Notes under the pieces: generated by a model
What the model was told of the DNA's origin: nothing
Databases searched by the model: none
What the model saw: only the letters and a program-made list of their open reading frames with translations
Shown: piece after piece, positions 14,663 through 23,427 of the stretch
Layout of the letters: each line of letters opens with the position of its first letter
Position numbering within the stretch: the first letter of the stretch is position 1
Program-made: the position numbers and the translations under genes
NCBI RefSeq assembly: GCF_014207985.1
Contig: NZ_JACHMI010000001.1
Location: forward strand, 7,733,001 to 7,797,000
DNA: 64,000 nt
Reading direction: 5' to 3'
Source: Nonomuraea rubra
Lineage (GTDB): Bacteria; Actinomycetota; Actinomycetes; Streptosporangiales; Streptosporangiaceae

Positions 14663-16023
14663 CGCCCGGCCTCCGCCGCCGCCGTCACGTCCACGGTGAA
14701 CGGCGCGGTCACGATGCGATCGCCGGTGGCGTACTGCACCCAGGCGAGGTACCGGCCGGGTGCGGGGAAGCTGAAGGTGAAGCGCAGCCGGGAGCCGGGG
14801 GTGCCCATCTCGTGCACGTGGCCGAGGAACGCCCCGTCCTGGCTGCGTACGAGCAGGTGCCCCGTCATGCCGAGCCAGGGCCGCACCCCGGCGGGGACGT
14901 CCAGCTCGATCGTCGTGGGCCGCCCCGCGACCGGCGCGGCGGGCTGCAGCCGCGGCACGACGGCCCCGCCCGCCTCCGCCACGTCCGCACGCGAAGTCTC
15001 GCCCCCGACCTCATCCCCAACCTCGGAACCGACCTCAGAATCGACCTCAGAGCCAGCCTCGCCCCCGATCTCGGAGCCAGCCTCGGAGCCGATCTCGAAA
15101 CCGGCGGCGACGAGCTGGCCGCCCGAATCCTCCCGTTCCAGCTCGGCATGCGCCAGGTACCGCCCGGCCCGATCGGCGCGCAAGCGCACCTCCAGCCGTC
15201 CCGGCGCCGTGCGCAAGGGGTGCACGTGGCGGAAGTACCGGCCGTCCTCGCTGGTGACGACCACGTGGGCGAGCGCCTCGTGGTGCACGGTGAGATCGTC
15301 CACGGGCCGCCCGGTCGAGCCGTCGATGAGGTCCAGCCGCAACGTGAACTCCTCTCCCGCGCCCGGCCGCGCGGGCACCGTCTCCACCCGGGCCTGCGCG
15401 TACGGCCGCCCGCCCGCCGCAGGGGTCGCGGCGGCGGGGGCGGCGCCGTCGGGCGCGGGCGGCGGCAGTTGCGGTTCGAACACGATGACCATGGCGGCGA
15501 CCGTCACCCCTGCCGCGGCCCCCGCCGCCAGCGCCATCGCCCGGCCGGGCCGGGCCGTGGCGCCGGTGAGCAGGCCGCCCACCAGCAGCAGCGCGGCCAG
15601 GAACAGGCCCCCGTAGATCAGGAAGTCGCCCATCGACCCGCGCTCGACGAGGACGCGGAACGGAACGACGGCGACCTCGCCTCCCGCACTCAGCTTCAGC
15701 TCGTGCGGCCCGGTGCGCTCGACCCTGACCTGGACGTACTGCGGGTCTGCCGCCGCCTGGGCCGTGCCCGTCAGCGCCCGGCCGTCCTCGACCGAGCGGA
15801 CCTCCAGGCCGACGGGCAGCCCGGAGACCGGCTGGTACGCGATCACGCCGATCCGCAGCGGCCCCGGCACCCGCGAAGTCCCCTTGATCACCACCGTGAC
15901 CTCGGCCCCGGCGATCGTCTGCGCGATCCGCAGATCCGCCCCCGCCGTGACATTGTGCGCCCCGGCGGGGACGGCCAGCGCCACCACGAGGACGGCGGCC
16001 AGGCACAGAGCTCGAACGATCAT
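14659..16023 (-). CDS. Secreted membrane-anchored protein with YtkA-like metal-binding domains (cassette A)
   Basis: 454 residues. A signal peptide ends PAGA and is followed directly by His23, so the mature protein would start with histidine, as in CopC and LPMO copper proteins. An N-terminal beta domain (ADLRIAQTIAGAEVTVVIKG) precedes two membrane segments, then a domain with HHEALAHVVVTSEDG and YFRHVHPL, and a C-terminal domain with GHLLVRSQDGAFLGHVHEMG. The conserved HVHP/GHVH motifs suggest metal binding. A Gly-Ser-Glu repeat separates the last two domains. The start overlaps the upstream stop (ATGA). The paralogue is at 56260-57741. Confidence 0.75.
   Translation of the reverse strand: MIVRALCLAAVLVVALAVPAGAHNVTAGADLRIAQTIAGAEVTVVIKGTSRVPGPLRIGVIAYQPVSGLPVGLEVRSVEDGRALTGTAQAAADPQYVQVRVERTGPHELKLSAGGEVAVVPFRVLVERGSMGDFLIYGGLFLAALLLVGGLLTGATARPGRAMALAAGAAAGVTVAAMVIVFEPQLPPPAPDGAAPAAATPAAGGRPYAQARVETVPARPGAGEEFTLRLDLIDGSTGRPVDDLTVHHEALAHVVVTSEDGRYFRHVHPLRTAPGRLEVRLRADRAGRYLAHAELEREDSGGQLVAAGFEIGSEAGSEIGGEAGSEVDSEVGSEVGDEVGGETSRADVAEAGGAVVPRLQPAAPVAGRPTTIELDVPAGVRPWLGMTGHLLVRSQDGAFLGHVHEMGTPGSRLRFTFSFPAPGRYLAWVQYATGDRIVTAPFTVDVTAAAEAGR
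14990..15102. repeat. In-frame Gly/Ser/Glu-Val repeat region in the cassette A secreted protein
   Basis: Units of about 12-18 bp built on CTCGGAGCC / CTCAGAATCGAC encode successive GSEAGSEIGGEAGSEVDSEV-like blocks. They form an acidic linker between two beta domains. The paralogue at 56 kb lacks this insert. Confidence 0.75.
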
Positions 16024-17126
16024 GCCCGCTCGGCGCCGGCCGTCTCGCCGTCCTCGGTGCCCGGTGTGACCGCCCCGATCGCGTTCGGCAGGAACAGCGC
16101 CCCGAGCGCCAGCCCGATGAGCCCGGCGATGACCGGCGCCCCCGTCCACAGCTCCGGCACCGCGGGCAGCCCGCCCCCCGCCACCGAGGAGATCCCGATG
16201 TAGAGCGTCCAGGTGGCGAACGCCGACAGCCCGGCGAACGCCCAGTAGGCGCCACGCCGCCGGGCCGACGGGCGCAGCCGGCGGATCAGCAGGTCGCTCA
16301 CGAGCCCGGCGGCCACGAACGACAGCAGCACCGGCACGTTCTGGAACTCGGTCTGGGCGCCCGGCATGAGCACGACGATCGTGTACATGACGGTCACCGA
16401 GCCGAACGGCAGCACCCAGCGGCGGGCCAGCAGCAGGACCGGGCTGAGGATGACGACGTTGGTGACGACCATCGCCAGCGCGAGCCGGTCCGCGCCCGGG
16501 TCGTCCACCGAGGAGAACGCCTCGACGATGCGGCCCGGGCGGTACTGCATGGCGTCGCCGTACGACAGGAACAGCGACACCAGCGTGGTGGCGAACCCGA
16601 GCCCGATCAGCGCGGGCAGCAGCCGGCCGAGCGTCGGCCGGGGGCCGAGGTCGGGGGCGTTCCACGCGGAACGGAGCGGGGTGGTGATGATGAGGAGCAT
16701 CGTCACGATGAGCCCGAGATGCGAAGGGCTGAAAAGGATGTCGAGGCTCGTCTCGATGCCGAGAATGGTGTGCCACATCATGTCCGCGAACCCGAACGCG
16801 GCGAACGCGGGCACCGCCACCAGCCCGGCGAGATAACCCGTCGGCACCGCCGCCAGCCCCTGCCTCCCGGCGCGTACGTTCCGCCACACCTGCCAGAGGA
16901 TCCAGCCGGATACCACCGCGAACCCGGAGTAGAACACCGCATGCCACGGGGTGAAGAACGTCTCCAGTTCCGTCCGAGTGGTGTGCGCCCAGGCGTCGAT
17001 CATCAGCCCGACCCCGAACCATACCCCGAGCAGCGCCGTCACCAGATCGGCTCTGGGAGACACCCATCCCCTGGGCTCCCCCGAATCCACCAGTAATCGC
17101 CGGATGCCGGCGTCGGCCAATGCCAC
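16020..17126 (-). CDS. Polytopic membrane protein with conserved histidines (cassette A)
   Basis: 368 residues with about ten membrane segments. Not a family I can name. Conserved features shared with a paralogue at 38423-39478 are IDAWAH, FFTPWHAVFYSG, FADMMWHTILGIE and FSPSHLGL, giving four histidines in or near membrane segments, plus TPLRSAW. These could hold a metal or heme. GTG at 17126 has GGAG 9 bp upstream. It is the first gene of a three-gene unit joined by two ATGA overlaps to the secreted proteins. Confidence 0.7.
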   Translation of the reverse strand: MALADAGIRRLLVDSGEPRGWVSPRADLVTALLGVWFGVGLMIDAWAHTTRTELETFFTPWHAVFYSGFAVVSGWILWQVWRNVRAGRQGLAAVPTGYLAGLVAVPAFAAFGFADMMWHTILGIETSLDILFSPSHLGLIVTMLLIITTPLRSAWNAPDLGPRPTLGRLLPALIGLGFATTLVSLFLSYGDAMQYRPGRIVEAFSSVDDPGADRLALAMVVTNVVILSPVLLLARRWVLPFGSVTVMYTIVVLMPGAQTEFQNVPVLLSFVAAGLVSDLLIRRLRPSARRRGAYWAFAGLSAFATWTLYIGISSVAGGGLPAVPELWTGAPVIAGLIGLALGALFLPNAIGAVTPGTEDGETAGAERA

Positions 17127-17254
17127 GTTGCTGACTCCTTTCTGTCAGGTCGAACCTATCCATTGTGAGCGCGGAGAAGGGAGCCGAAAAACAACTTGTG
17201 GATTTCACGTTGCGTACCGGCGCGGACACGATTCAGAGAATGCCAGTCAAAATC

Positions 17255-17266
17255 CGGATATATCCG
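17255..17266. promoter_or_regulatory. Perfect 12-bp palindrome in a divergent AT-rich promoter region
   Basis: CGGATATATCCG lies in the 250-bp gap between cassette A (start 17126) and the SpoIIE-type phosphatase (start 17380). The region is AT-rich for this genome. It could be an operator or contain a -10 element for either gene. Confidence 0.4.
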
Positions 17267-17379
17267 TGACGGAATTTGCGGAAATCGCCCGCCGCCGACC
17301 GGCCCGGGATCTACCGGGTTGAGAACGACGGGTTTCCTGCGCGATGCTGGTACGCCGGAAGAGTTCACTCGGGGGTCGG

Positions 17380-18420
17380 ATGAGGTCGCTGCGAATCCTG
17401 CGCTGGCTGCCGTTCGTCGTCATGCTGGGTGTCGCGCTCACCGACCTGCTGGCCGGCGAGAACCTCGTCTTCCTGCCGCTCCTCACCCTCGGCCCCGCCT
17501 TCGCCTCGGTGTCGGGCGGCGTACGGCGCACCGCGGCCGTCGGGGCGGTGGCGCTGGCGCTGTGCGTGCCGATGGCCGTCTACAACGACCTGCTGTTCAC
17601 GTTCGAGAACAACCTCACGGTCGTCGGCATCATGGGCGTGACGGCGGCGAGCATGCTGGCCAGCCGCCTGCGCCTGCAGCGCGAGCGCGAGCTGGCCAGC
17701 GTCCGCCAGGTCGCGGAGGCCGCCCAGCGCGTCCTGCTCCGCCCCGTGCCCCGGCGGGCGGGCGACCTCCAGGTGGCGCTCTCCTACACCTCGGCGGCGG
17801 CCGAGGCCCGGATCGGCGGCGACCTGTACGAGATCGTCACGACCCCGCACGGCGTGCGGCTGCTGATCGGGGACGTGCAGGGCAAGGGGCTGGCAGCGGT
17901 CGAGACGGCGGCGTGGGTGCTGGGGGCGTTCAGGGAGGCGGCCTACGACGAGGCCGGCCTGGCCGACATCGGCGAACGGCTTGAGGCCAGCCTGGCCAGG
18001 CACCTGGGCGGGGAGCAGTTCGTCACCGCGATCATCGCCGAGATCCACGAGAGCGAGATCACGCTGGTGAACTTCGGGCATCCGGCGCCCCTGCTCATCC
18101 TGGACGACGGCACCCTGCACCCCGCCGACCCGCCCGACCCCGGCCTGCCCCTCGGGCTCGGCGCGCTGGAGCCGGCCGCGGTCAAGGCGCACCGGGTGCC
18201 GTTCGGGAGCGGGGACCGCATCCTGTTCTTCACCGACGGGGTCATCGAGGCGCGGGACAAGGGCGGGGAGTTCTACCCGCTGGAGGAGCGGGTCTGGTTG
18301 TTGCGGCGGGACGATCCGCAGGCGGGCCTGGACGCGTTGCGGGCGGATCTGGTGCAGCACACGGGCGGGCCGCTGCTGGACGACGCGGCCATGTTGCTGC
18401 TGCACCGGCCGGGGGATTGA
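17380..18420 (+). CDS. Membrane-bound PP2C-type serine/threonine phosphatase (SpoIIE domain)
   Basis: 346 residues. Four or so membrane segments at the N-terminus (residues 5 to about 95) are followed by a short coiled linker (RLQRERELASVRQVAEAAQ) and a SpoIIE/RsbU PP2C domain. Metal-site motifs are visible: RIGGDLYEIV, LLIGDVQGKGL, LVNFGHPAPLL and ILFFTDGVIEARD. Such proteins dephosphorylate anti-anti-sigma factors in partner-switching systems. No anti-sigma or anti-anti-sigma gene is adjacent. ATG at 17380 follows GGGGGT; an ATG 36 bp upstream has no ribosome site. Confidence 0.85.
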   Translation: MRSLRILRWLPFVVMLGVALTDLLAGENLVFLPLLTLGPAFASVSGGVRRTAAVGAVALALCVPMAVYNDLLFTFENNLTVVGIMGVTAASMLASRLRLQRERELASVRQVAEAAQRVLLRPVPRRAGDLQVALSYTSAAAEARIGGDLYEIVTTPHGVRLLIGDVQGKGLAAVETAAWVLGAFREAAYDEAGLADIGERLEASLARHLGGEQFVTAIIAEIHESEITLVNFGHPAPLLILDDGTLHPADPPDPGLPLGLGALEPAAVKAHRVPFGSGDRILFFTDGVIEARDKGGEFYPLEERVWLLRRDDPQAGLDALRADLVQHTGGPLLDDAAMLLLHRPGD

Positions 18421-18435
18421 GCCGGCCAAGGCGCG

Positions 18436-19782
18436 TCACGGAAGCAGTGATCGGGTTTCGGCCACGATCGCGTCGATCAGGCCGGTGTCGTCCGCCAGCG
18501 CGGGATCGAGCCCGGCCAGGGCCGTACGGGCGGCCTCCCGCAGCGGTCCAGCAGCGGGCTCCCGTACAGGAGGAACGGGCTCGTGCTGGTGCAGGAGCCA
18601 GGCCGCGAGCACCCGGACCGCCCCGGCGGGGAGCGCGCCTCGCGCCCGCTCGGCTCTCAGGACCGGCAGGATCCGTACGGGCAGCTTCCGCGGGCCGTCC
18701 TCGGCGATCTTGGCCAGGGTGTGCCGGATCCTGGGGTTGGCGAAGCGGTCCAGCAGGGCTTGCCGGTACGCGGCCAGCTCCGCCTCCGGGAAGGACAGGT
18801 GGCGGGACGCCTCCGCCCACCATTGCGCCAGCCATCCCCTGCAGGCCGGATCGGCGACGGCCTCGGCGACCGTGGTGTGGCCGCGCAGCGACCCGGCGTA
18901 GGCCAGCAGCGAGTGGCCGCCGTTCAGCAGCCAGAGCTTGCGCTCCTCGTACGGGGCGGCGTCGGTGACGAAGCGGGCGCCGGCGTCCTCCCAGCGGGGC
19001 CGGCCCGCCGGGAAGTCCCCGCACAGCACCCATTCGGAGTACGGTTCGGTGACGACCGGGGCGGCGTCGGCGCGGCCGGTCGCGGCGGCCACCAGGCCGG
19101 TGTCCTCCTGAGACGGGTACGGGGTGATCCGGTCGACCATGGTGGTGACGTAGCGGGCGTCCGCGAGCCGCAGCCCCGCCGCCTGCGCCTGCTCCTCGAC
19201 CAGGCGCCGGGTCAGCTCGCCGTTGCCCGGCAGGTTGTCGCAGGACACGATCGCCACCGGCCCTCCCCCGGCCCGCCGTCGCGCCGCCAGCCCGGCCGCC
19301 AGCCGCCCCGCCACGGTCGCGGCCGTCGCGGCTGTGACCGTGGCGGGCGTAGCCGTCGCGGGCGGGGCCGTCGCGGGAGGGGCCGTCGCGGGAGGGGCCG
19401 TCGCGGCCGGGGCGGAGTCGCGCGCGTAACCTGCCTCGGTGACGGTCAGCGTGACCACGGCCAGCTCGGGCCGCCGCCAGTACGCCAGCCACTCCGCGTC
19501 CTCACCCCCGCCGTGCACGGCCGTGACCGATCCGACCACCTCGAAGGCGTCCCCGTCCGCGCCCCGCGTGACCAGCGTGTAGGCCCCGTCCTGAGCGGCC
19601 AGTCGCGCCACCAGATCCGTGCTGCGGCCGGTGAAGGCGGCGATGCCCCACCGGGAGGCGTCGGGGGCGTGCTCGGTGTACCAGGCCTGGTGCGCGCGGA
19701 AGAAGCCGCCGAGCCCCAGGTGCAGCATGCGGACGGGCGCGGCGGGGCGCCCGTCGGCGGCTCGGGTGAGGGGCCGGGTCAC
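18436..19782 (-). CDS. Mannitol dehydrogenase family (fructuronate reductase-like) oxidoreductase
   Basis: 448 residues. The Rossmann start LHLGLGGFFRAHQAWY, the central SCDNLPGNGE and the catalytic region KLWLLNGGHSLLAY identify the long-chain polyol dehydrogenase family, which interconverts hexitols or hexuronates with ketoses using NAD(P). An Ala/Pro/Thr repeat (PPATA units) is inserted after VTEAGYARDSA, inside the nucleotide-binding domain; it is encoded by 15-bp repeats. The gene starts with GTG overlapping the stop of the LacI regulator (GTGA), so both are co-expressed and the regulator probably responds to the same sugar. Confidence 0.85.
   Translation of the reverse strand: MTRPLTRAADGRPAAPVRMLHLGLGGFFRAHQAWYTEHAPDASRWGIAAFTGRSTDLVARLAAQDGAYTLVTRGADGDAFEVVGSVTAVHGGGEDAEWLAYWRRPELAVVTLTVTEAGYARDSAPAATAPPATAPPATAPPATATPATVTAATAATVAGRLAAGLAARRRAGGGPVAIVSCDNLPGNGELTRRLVEEQAQAAGLRLADARYVTTMVDRITPYPSQEDTGLVAAATGRADAAPVVTEPYSEWVLCGDFPAGRPRWEDAGARFVTDAAPYEERKLWLLNGGHSLLAYAGSLRGHTTVAEAVADPACRGWLAQWWAEASRHLSFPEAELAAYRQALLDRFANPRIRHTLAKIAEDGPRKLPVRILPVLRAERARGALPAGAVRVLAAWLLHQHEPVPPVREPAAGPLREAARTALAGLDPALADDTGLIDAIVAETRSLLP
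19351..19410. repeat. Four 15-bp in-frame tandem repeats
   Basis: Units of GGCCGTCGCGGGAGG type at 19351-19365, 19366-19380, 19381-19395 and 19396-19410 (two identical, two near-identical). On the coding strand each gives a five-residue PPATA-like unit inside the polyol dehydrogenase. Confidence 0.9.
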
Positions 19783-20807
19783 GGTTCCACGCGGACCAGC
19801 GGCACCGTCGTCGACTCCCTGACCACCAGGTGGCAGGGCCGGGCGTGCCGTCCGGGGGACGGTGTGCCGTTGATGGCGGCCAGCAACATCTCGGCGGCCG
19901 TCCTGCCGAGCCCTTCCAGGTTCATGTCCACGCTGGTCAGCGGCGGCTGGCAGGCCCCCGCCATCACGTCCCAGTTGTCGTACCCGACCAGCGCCACCTC
20001 CTCCGGCACCCGCCGCCCCACCGCCCGCAGCGCGTCCGCGACGCCGCGCGCGATCTGGTCGCTGCCGCAGAACACGGCGTCGAACGAGGTGCCGCCCGCC
20101 AGCAGCATCCCCACGGCCTGCCGGCCCCAGGCCTCGCTCCACGCCCCGAACAGCGGCGGCGCCGCCAGGGAGAGCCCCGCCTCGGCGAGCCGTCCGACGG
20201 CGGCGGCCGAGCGCGCCTGGGCCGAGTGGTGGTGCTCGGGCCCGGTCACGTGCGCCATCCTGGTACGGCCGATGGCCAGCAGGTGCTCCACCGCCTTGCG
20301 CGCCCCGCCCTCCTCGTCGGGCACCACCGAGCAGTCGCCGGGGTCCGTCGAGCTGATGAAGGCGTAGACCACGGGCACGGGCAGCCTGGGCGCGATCGGC
20401 GCGCGGGCCTCCGTGCGCCTGCCCGTCACGATGATGCCGTCCACGCGCCGGCTGAGCAGCGTCTTGACGTGGTACTGCTCCCGGATCGGGTCGTCGCGGC
20501 CGTCGCACAGGAACACCGACATCTGCCCCGCCCCGAGCGCGTCCTCCGCGCCCATCAGCACGGGGATGCTGAACCGGCCGATCGTGTCCGTGGTGATCAT
20601 GCCCACGGTGTACGTGCGGCCGGAGTGCAGGCTCCGGGCCCCCGCGTTCACCTCGAAGTTGAGCTGCCTGGCCGCCTCCCTGACCCGGGTCCGGGTCTCC
20701 TCGCGCAGGGACCCGCGCCCGTTGAGCGCCTTGGAGGCCGTGCCCACCGACACCCCGGCGAGCGCCGCCACGTCGGTGATCGTGGCGTGACGCTCCACTT
20801 TGCCCAT
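19779..20807 (-). CDS. LacI family transcriptional regulator
   Basis: 342 residues. The helix-turn-helix ATITDVAALAGVSVGTASKALNG is followed by the hinge and a periplasmic-binding-protein-like sensor domain (VGMITTDTIGRFSIPVLMG; VDGIIVTGRR; FDAVFCGSDQIARG; ALVGYDNWD). ATG at 20807. It probably represses its own operon, including the polyol dehydrogenase, through the AAACGGTTT site 80 bp upstream. The effector is likely a sugar or sugar alcohol. Confidence 0.9.
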   Translation of the reverse strand: MGKVERHATITDVAALAGVSVGTASKALNGRGSLREETRTRVREAARQLNFEVNAGARSLHSGRTYTVGMITTDTIGRFSIPVLMGAEDALGAGQMSVFLCDGRDDPIREQYHVKTLLSRRVDGIIVTGRRTEARAPIAPRLPVPVVYAFISSTDPGDCSVVPDEEGGARKAVEHLLAIGRTRMAHVTGPEHHHSAQARSAAAVGRLAEAGLSLAAPPLFGAWSEAWGRQAVGMLLAGGTSFDAVFCGSDQIARGVADALRAVGRRVPEEVALVGYDNWDVMAGACQPPLTSVDMNLEGLGRTAAEMLLAAINGTPSPGRHARPCHLVVRESTTVPLVRVEP

Positions 20808-20889
20808 GCTTGCTCCGCTTTCCGAACGGCTTGCCCGTGTGAACTCTACCCTCCGCCGAGTCCAGCAACAGGGCGTCGCCCCGTACGAG

Positions 20890-20902
20890 GCAAACGGTTT
20901 CC
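20890..20902. promoter_or_regulatory. LacI-type operator
   Basis: GCAAACGGTTTCC contains the palindrome AAAC-G-GTTT (20892-20900), the usual core of LacI/GalR operators. It lies upstream of the LacI gene start at 20807 and after the acyl-CoA dehydrogenase stop. Confidence 0.65.
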
Positions 20903-20928
20903 TCCCCCTTCCTCAGCGCGGGATGTTC

Positions 20929-22137
20929 TCAGCGGACCGGCAGCCCCGTGACCGCCCGGCCGATGATCAGCCGCTGGATCTCGCTCGTGCCCTCGAAGAT
21001 CGTGTAGATCTTGGCGTCGCGGTGGAAGCGCTCCACCGGGTGCTCCCTGGTGTATCCGGCGCCGCCCAGGATCTGGATCGCCTGCTCCGACACCCAGACC
21101 GCCGTCTCCCCCGCCACCAGCTTCGACATCGAGCCCTCCGCCTGCTCGAACCGCTTGCCGTTGCGGGCCATCCAGGCGGCGCGCCAGGTCAGCAGCCGGG
21201 CCACGTCCACCCGCGTGGCCATCTCGGCCAGCAGGAAGGCGATGGCCTGGTTCTCGCCGATCCTGCGGCCGAACTGCTCGCGCTCGCGGGCGTAGTCCCT
21301 GGCGTACTCGAAGGCCGCGCGGGCGATGCCCACCGCCATCGCGGCCACCGACGGGCGGGTGGTCTCGAACGTGCGCATCGCCGCCTGCTCGCCGGCCCGC
21401 TCGCCGTTCCGTACGCGCGCCAGCCTGGCCTCCAGCTTCTCCTTGCCGCCGAGCAGGCAGGAGCCGGGCACCCGGACGTCGTCCAGGACCACCTCGGCCG
21501 TGTGCGAGGCGCGGATGCCGTGCTTGCGGAACTTCTGCCCCATCGACAGCCCCGGCGTGCCCGGCGGGATCACGAACGACGCCTGGCCCCTGGTGCCCAG
21601 CGACGGGTCCACCGAGGCGACGACCACGTGCACGTTCGCGATGCCGCCGTTCGTGGCCCAGGTCTTGACGCCGTTGAGCACCCAGTCGTCGCCGTCGGGG
21701 ACGGCTCGGGTGCGGATGGCGCCGACGTCGGAGCCGGCGTCCGGCTCGGACGCGCAGAAGGCGCCCAGCTTGACGTCGTTCTCCGTGCCGAACATCTGCG
21801 GCAGCCACTCCCCCATCTGCTCGGGGGTGCCGTTGGCGGCCAGCGCCGCGGCGGCCAGGCCGGTGCCGGTGATCGACAGCCCGATGCCCGCGTCGCCCCA
21901 GAAGATCTCCTCGAACGCCACCGGCAGCGCCAGCCCGCTCTCCTCGAACCACTGGGTGGCGAAGAAGTCGAGCGAGTACAGCCCGACCTTGGCCGCCTCC
22001 TGGATGACCGGCCAGGGGGTTTCCTCGCGTTCGTCCCATTCGGCGCCCGCGGGGCGGATGACGTCGCGGGCGAAGGCGTGCACCCAGTCACGCACCTGGA
22101 CCACGTCGTCGCTCGGCTCCGGACAGAACCCCGCCAT
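20929..22137 (-). CDS. Acyl-CoA dehydrogenase
   Basis: 402 residues. The flavin- and substrate-loop motif AFCASEPDAGSDVGAIRTRA, the R-rich EREQFGRRIGENQAI helix and the C-terminal IQILGGAGYTREHPVERFHRDAKIYTIFEGTSEIQ are typical. It introduces the alpha-beta double bond into acyl-CoA, passing electrons to ETF. The active-site base position cannot be fixed by eye. ATG at 22137 follows GGGGGAG. It is monocistronic, with two TetR-type dyads directly upstream. Confidence 0.9.
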   Translation of the reverse strand: MAGFCPEPSDDVVQVRDWVHAFARDVIRPAGAEWDEREETPWPVIQEAAKVGLYSLDFFATQWFEESGLALPVAFEEIFWGDAGIGLSITGTGLAAAALAANGTPEQMGEWLPQMFGTENDVKLGAFCASEPDAGSDVGAIRTRAVPDGDDWVLNGVKTWATNGGIANVHVVVASVDPSLGTRGQASFVIPPGTPGLSMGQKFRKHGIRASHTAEVVLDDVRVPGSCLLGGKEKLEARLARVRNGERAGEQAAMRTFETTRPSVAAMAVGIARAAFEYARDYAREREQFGRRIGENQAIAFLLAEMATRVDVARLLTWRAAWMARNGKRFEQAEGSMSKLVAGETAVWVSEQAIQILGGAGYTREHPVERFHRDAKIYTIFEGTSEIQRLIIGRAVTGLPVR

Positions 22138-22150
22138 CACTCCCCCTAAG

Positions 22151-22180
22151 GTTACCGGTGGTAACACCTTACCGGTCGGT
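22151..22180. promoter_or_regulatory. Two adjacent TetR-type dyads before the acyl-CoA dehydrogenase
   Basis: GTTACC-GGT-GGTAAC (22151-22165) is a perfect dyad; TTACCGGTCGGTA (about 22169-22181) follows at once. TTACC...GGTAA half-sites are common in operators of TetR regulators of fatty-acid degradation. They lie 14-44 bp upstream of the start codon. Confidence 0.65.
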
Positions 22181-22221
22181 AGCGTGCCATCGGAACGCCT
22201 CTTCGCCGCCGATGTCACGGC

Positions 22222-23412
22222 TCACTGCTTTCCTGCCGTCCAGGTGGAGAGCAGGATGAACAGGGTGGCCAGCGCCATGCCGGTCGCGAGGCCGTACATG
22301 AGCGGGGTCAGACCCCCGAACGCGGCCGCCACCTGCGGGCCGACGCTGCCGCCGACCGCGAGCGCGGCGGAGAACAGCGCCAGCGCCGTGCCGCGGGCCG
22401 GGCCCGCCTCCGCCGAGATCGACTCGTTCATGCTGGGCAGGCCGCCGGTGATGGCGGCGACGAACAGGGCGAGCAGGAGCACCAGGACGGCGGTGCCGGT
22501 GAGGCCGATGACGGCCAGCGCGAGCGCGGCGGCCGCCAGGAACGCGGCGGCCCTGGTCGTCATGCGGATCCTGGCCAGCCACGGCATGAGGAGCGGCATC
22601 AGGACGATCGACGGCAGCCCCGCCGCGCGCAGCGCGAGCAGCTCGGCGGGCGAGCTGCCGCCGTAGATCTGCAGGCCGGTGTACACGGCCACGAAGCCGA
22701 CCATCAGCATGAACGTGGCCAGGTACCGCAGGCTCAGCACCCGGTGCAACAGCAGGCCCGGCAGCGGCCGGTAGGCGGACCACAGGGATCCGGCGGCCTG
22801 GCGGGACACATCGGGCAGCATGACCGCGCGCACCCCCAGCGCGGCGAGCACGAACCCGGCCGCCGACAGCCCGAACAGGCCGCGCCAGCCGATCACGTTC
22901 ACCAGGAGCTGGGCGGCGACCTGCAGCAACACGGCGGAGGCGAGGAACGCGCCGGTCACCGCCGCGATGGCGACCACGCGGCGGCGCGGCTCCAGCCGCT
23001 CCCCCAGGTACGCCATCCCGGCCGGCGGGAACATCGCCACCGCCACGCCCTGCACCGCCCGCAACCCCAGCGCCACCTCGGGCGACGGGCTCAGCGCCAC
23101 CAGCGCCGTCGTCAGCGCGGCCAGCGGCAATCCGATCATCAGCAGCCTGCGGCGGCCGTACCGGTCGGAAAGCGGTCCGAACACCAGGAAACCGATGCCG
23201 TAGCCGATGCCGAAGGCGGTCACCAGCCACGTCAGCCCGCCGGCCGAGGAGCCCCAGCCGGCGGCCATGTCGTGCAAGAGGGGGATCACGATGTACAGCT
23301 GGCCGCTGACCAGGATCGCGGTCAGCGTGAACGCCGCCAGCGTGCTCGCGAAGGGCGCGGCGGCCGGGGATGGGGGCCGCAGCCGCGGGGCGGGGGAAAC
23401 AGTGAGTGTCAT
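22222..23412 (-). CDS. MFS transporter, drug-efflux type
   Basis: 396 residues with 12 predicted membrane segments. The motif-A loop is FGPLSDRYGRRRLL between segments 2 and 3. TAILVSGQLYIVIPLL and GLPSMNESISAE are MFS features. It is divergent from a TetR regulator, with three operator dyads in the 85-bp gap, so it is likely induced by a ligand of that regulator, possibly a toxic compound. ATG at 23412. Confidence 0.85.
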   Translation of the reverse strand: MTLTVSPAPRLRPPSPAAAPFASTLAAFTLTAILVSGQLYIVIPLLHDMAAGWGSSAGGLTWLVTAFGIGYGIGFLVFGPLSDRYGRRRLLMIGLPLAALTTALVALSPSPEVALGLRAVQGVAVAMFPPAGMAYLGERLEPRRRVVAIAAVTGAFLASAVLLQVAAQLLVNVIGWRGLFGLSAAGFVLAALGVRAVMLPDVSRQAAGSLWSAYRPLPGLLLHRVLSLRYLATFMLMVGFVAVYTGLQIYGGSSPAELLALRAAGLPSIVLMPLLMPWLARIRMTTRAAAFLAAAALALAVIGLTGTAVLVLLLALFVAAITGGLPSMNESISAEAGPARGTALALFSAALAVGGSVGPQVAAAFGGLTPLMYGLATGMALATLFILLSTWTAGKQ

Positions 23413-23427
23413 GGGGTCGGACGCTAG

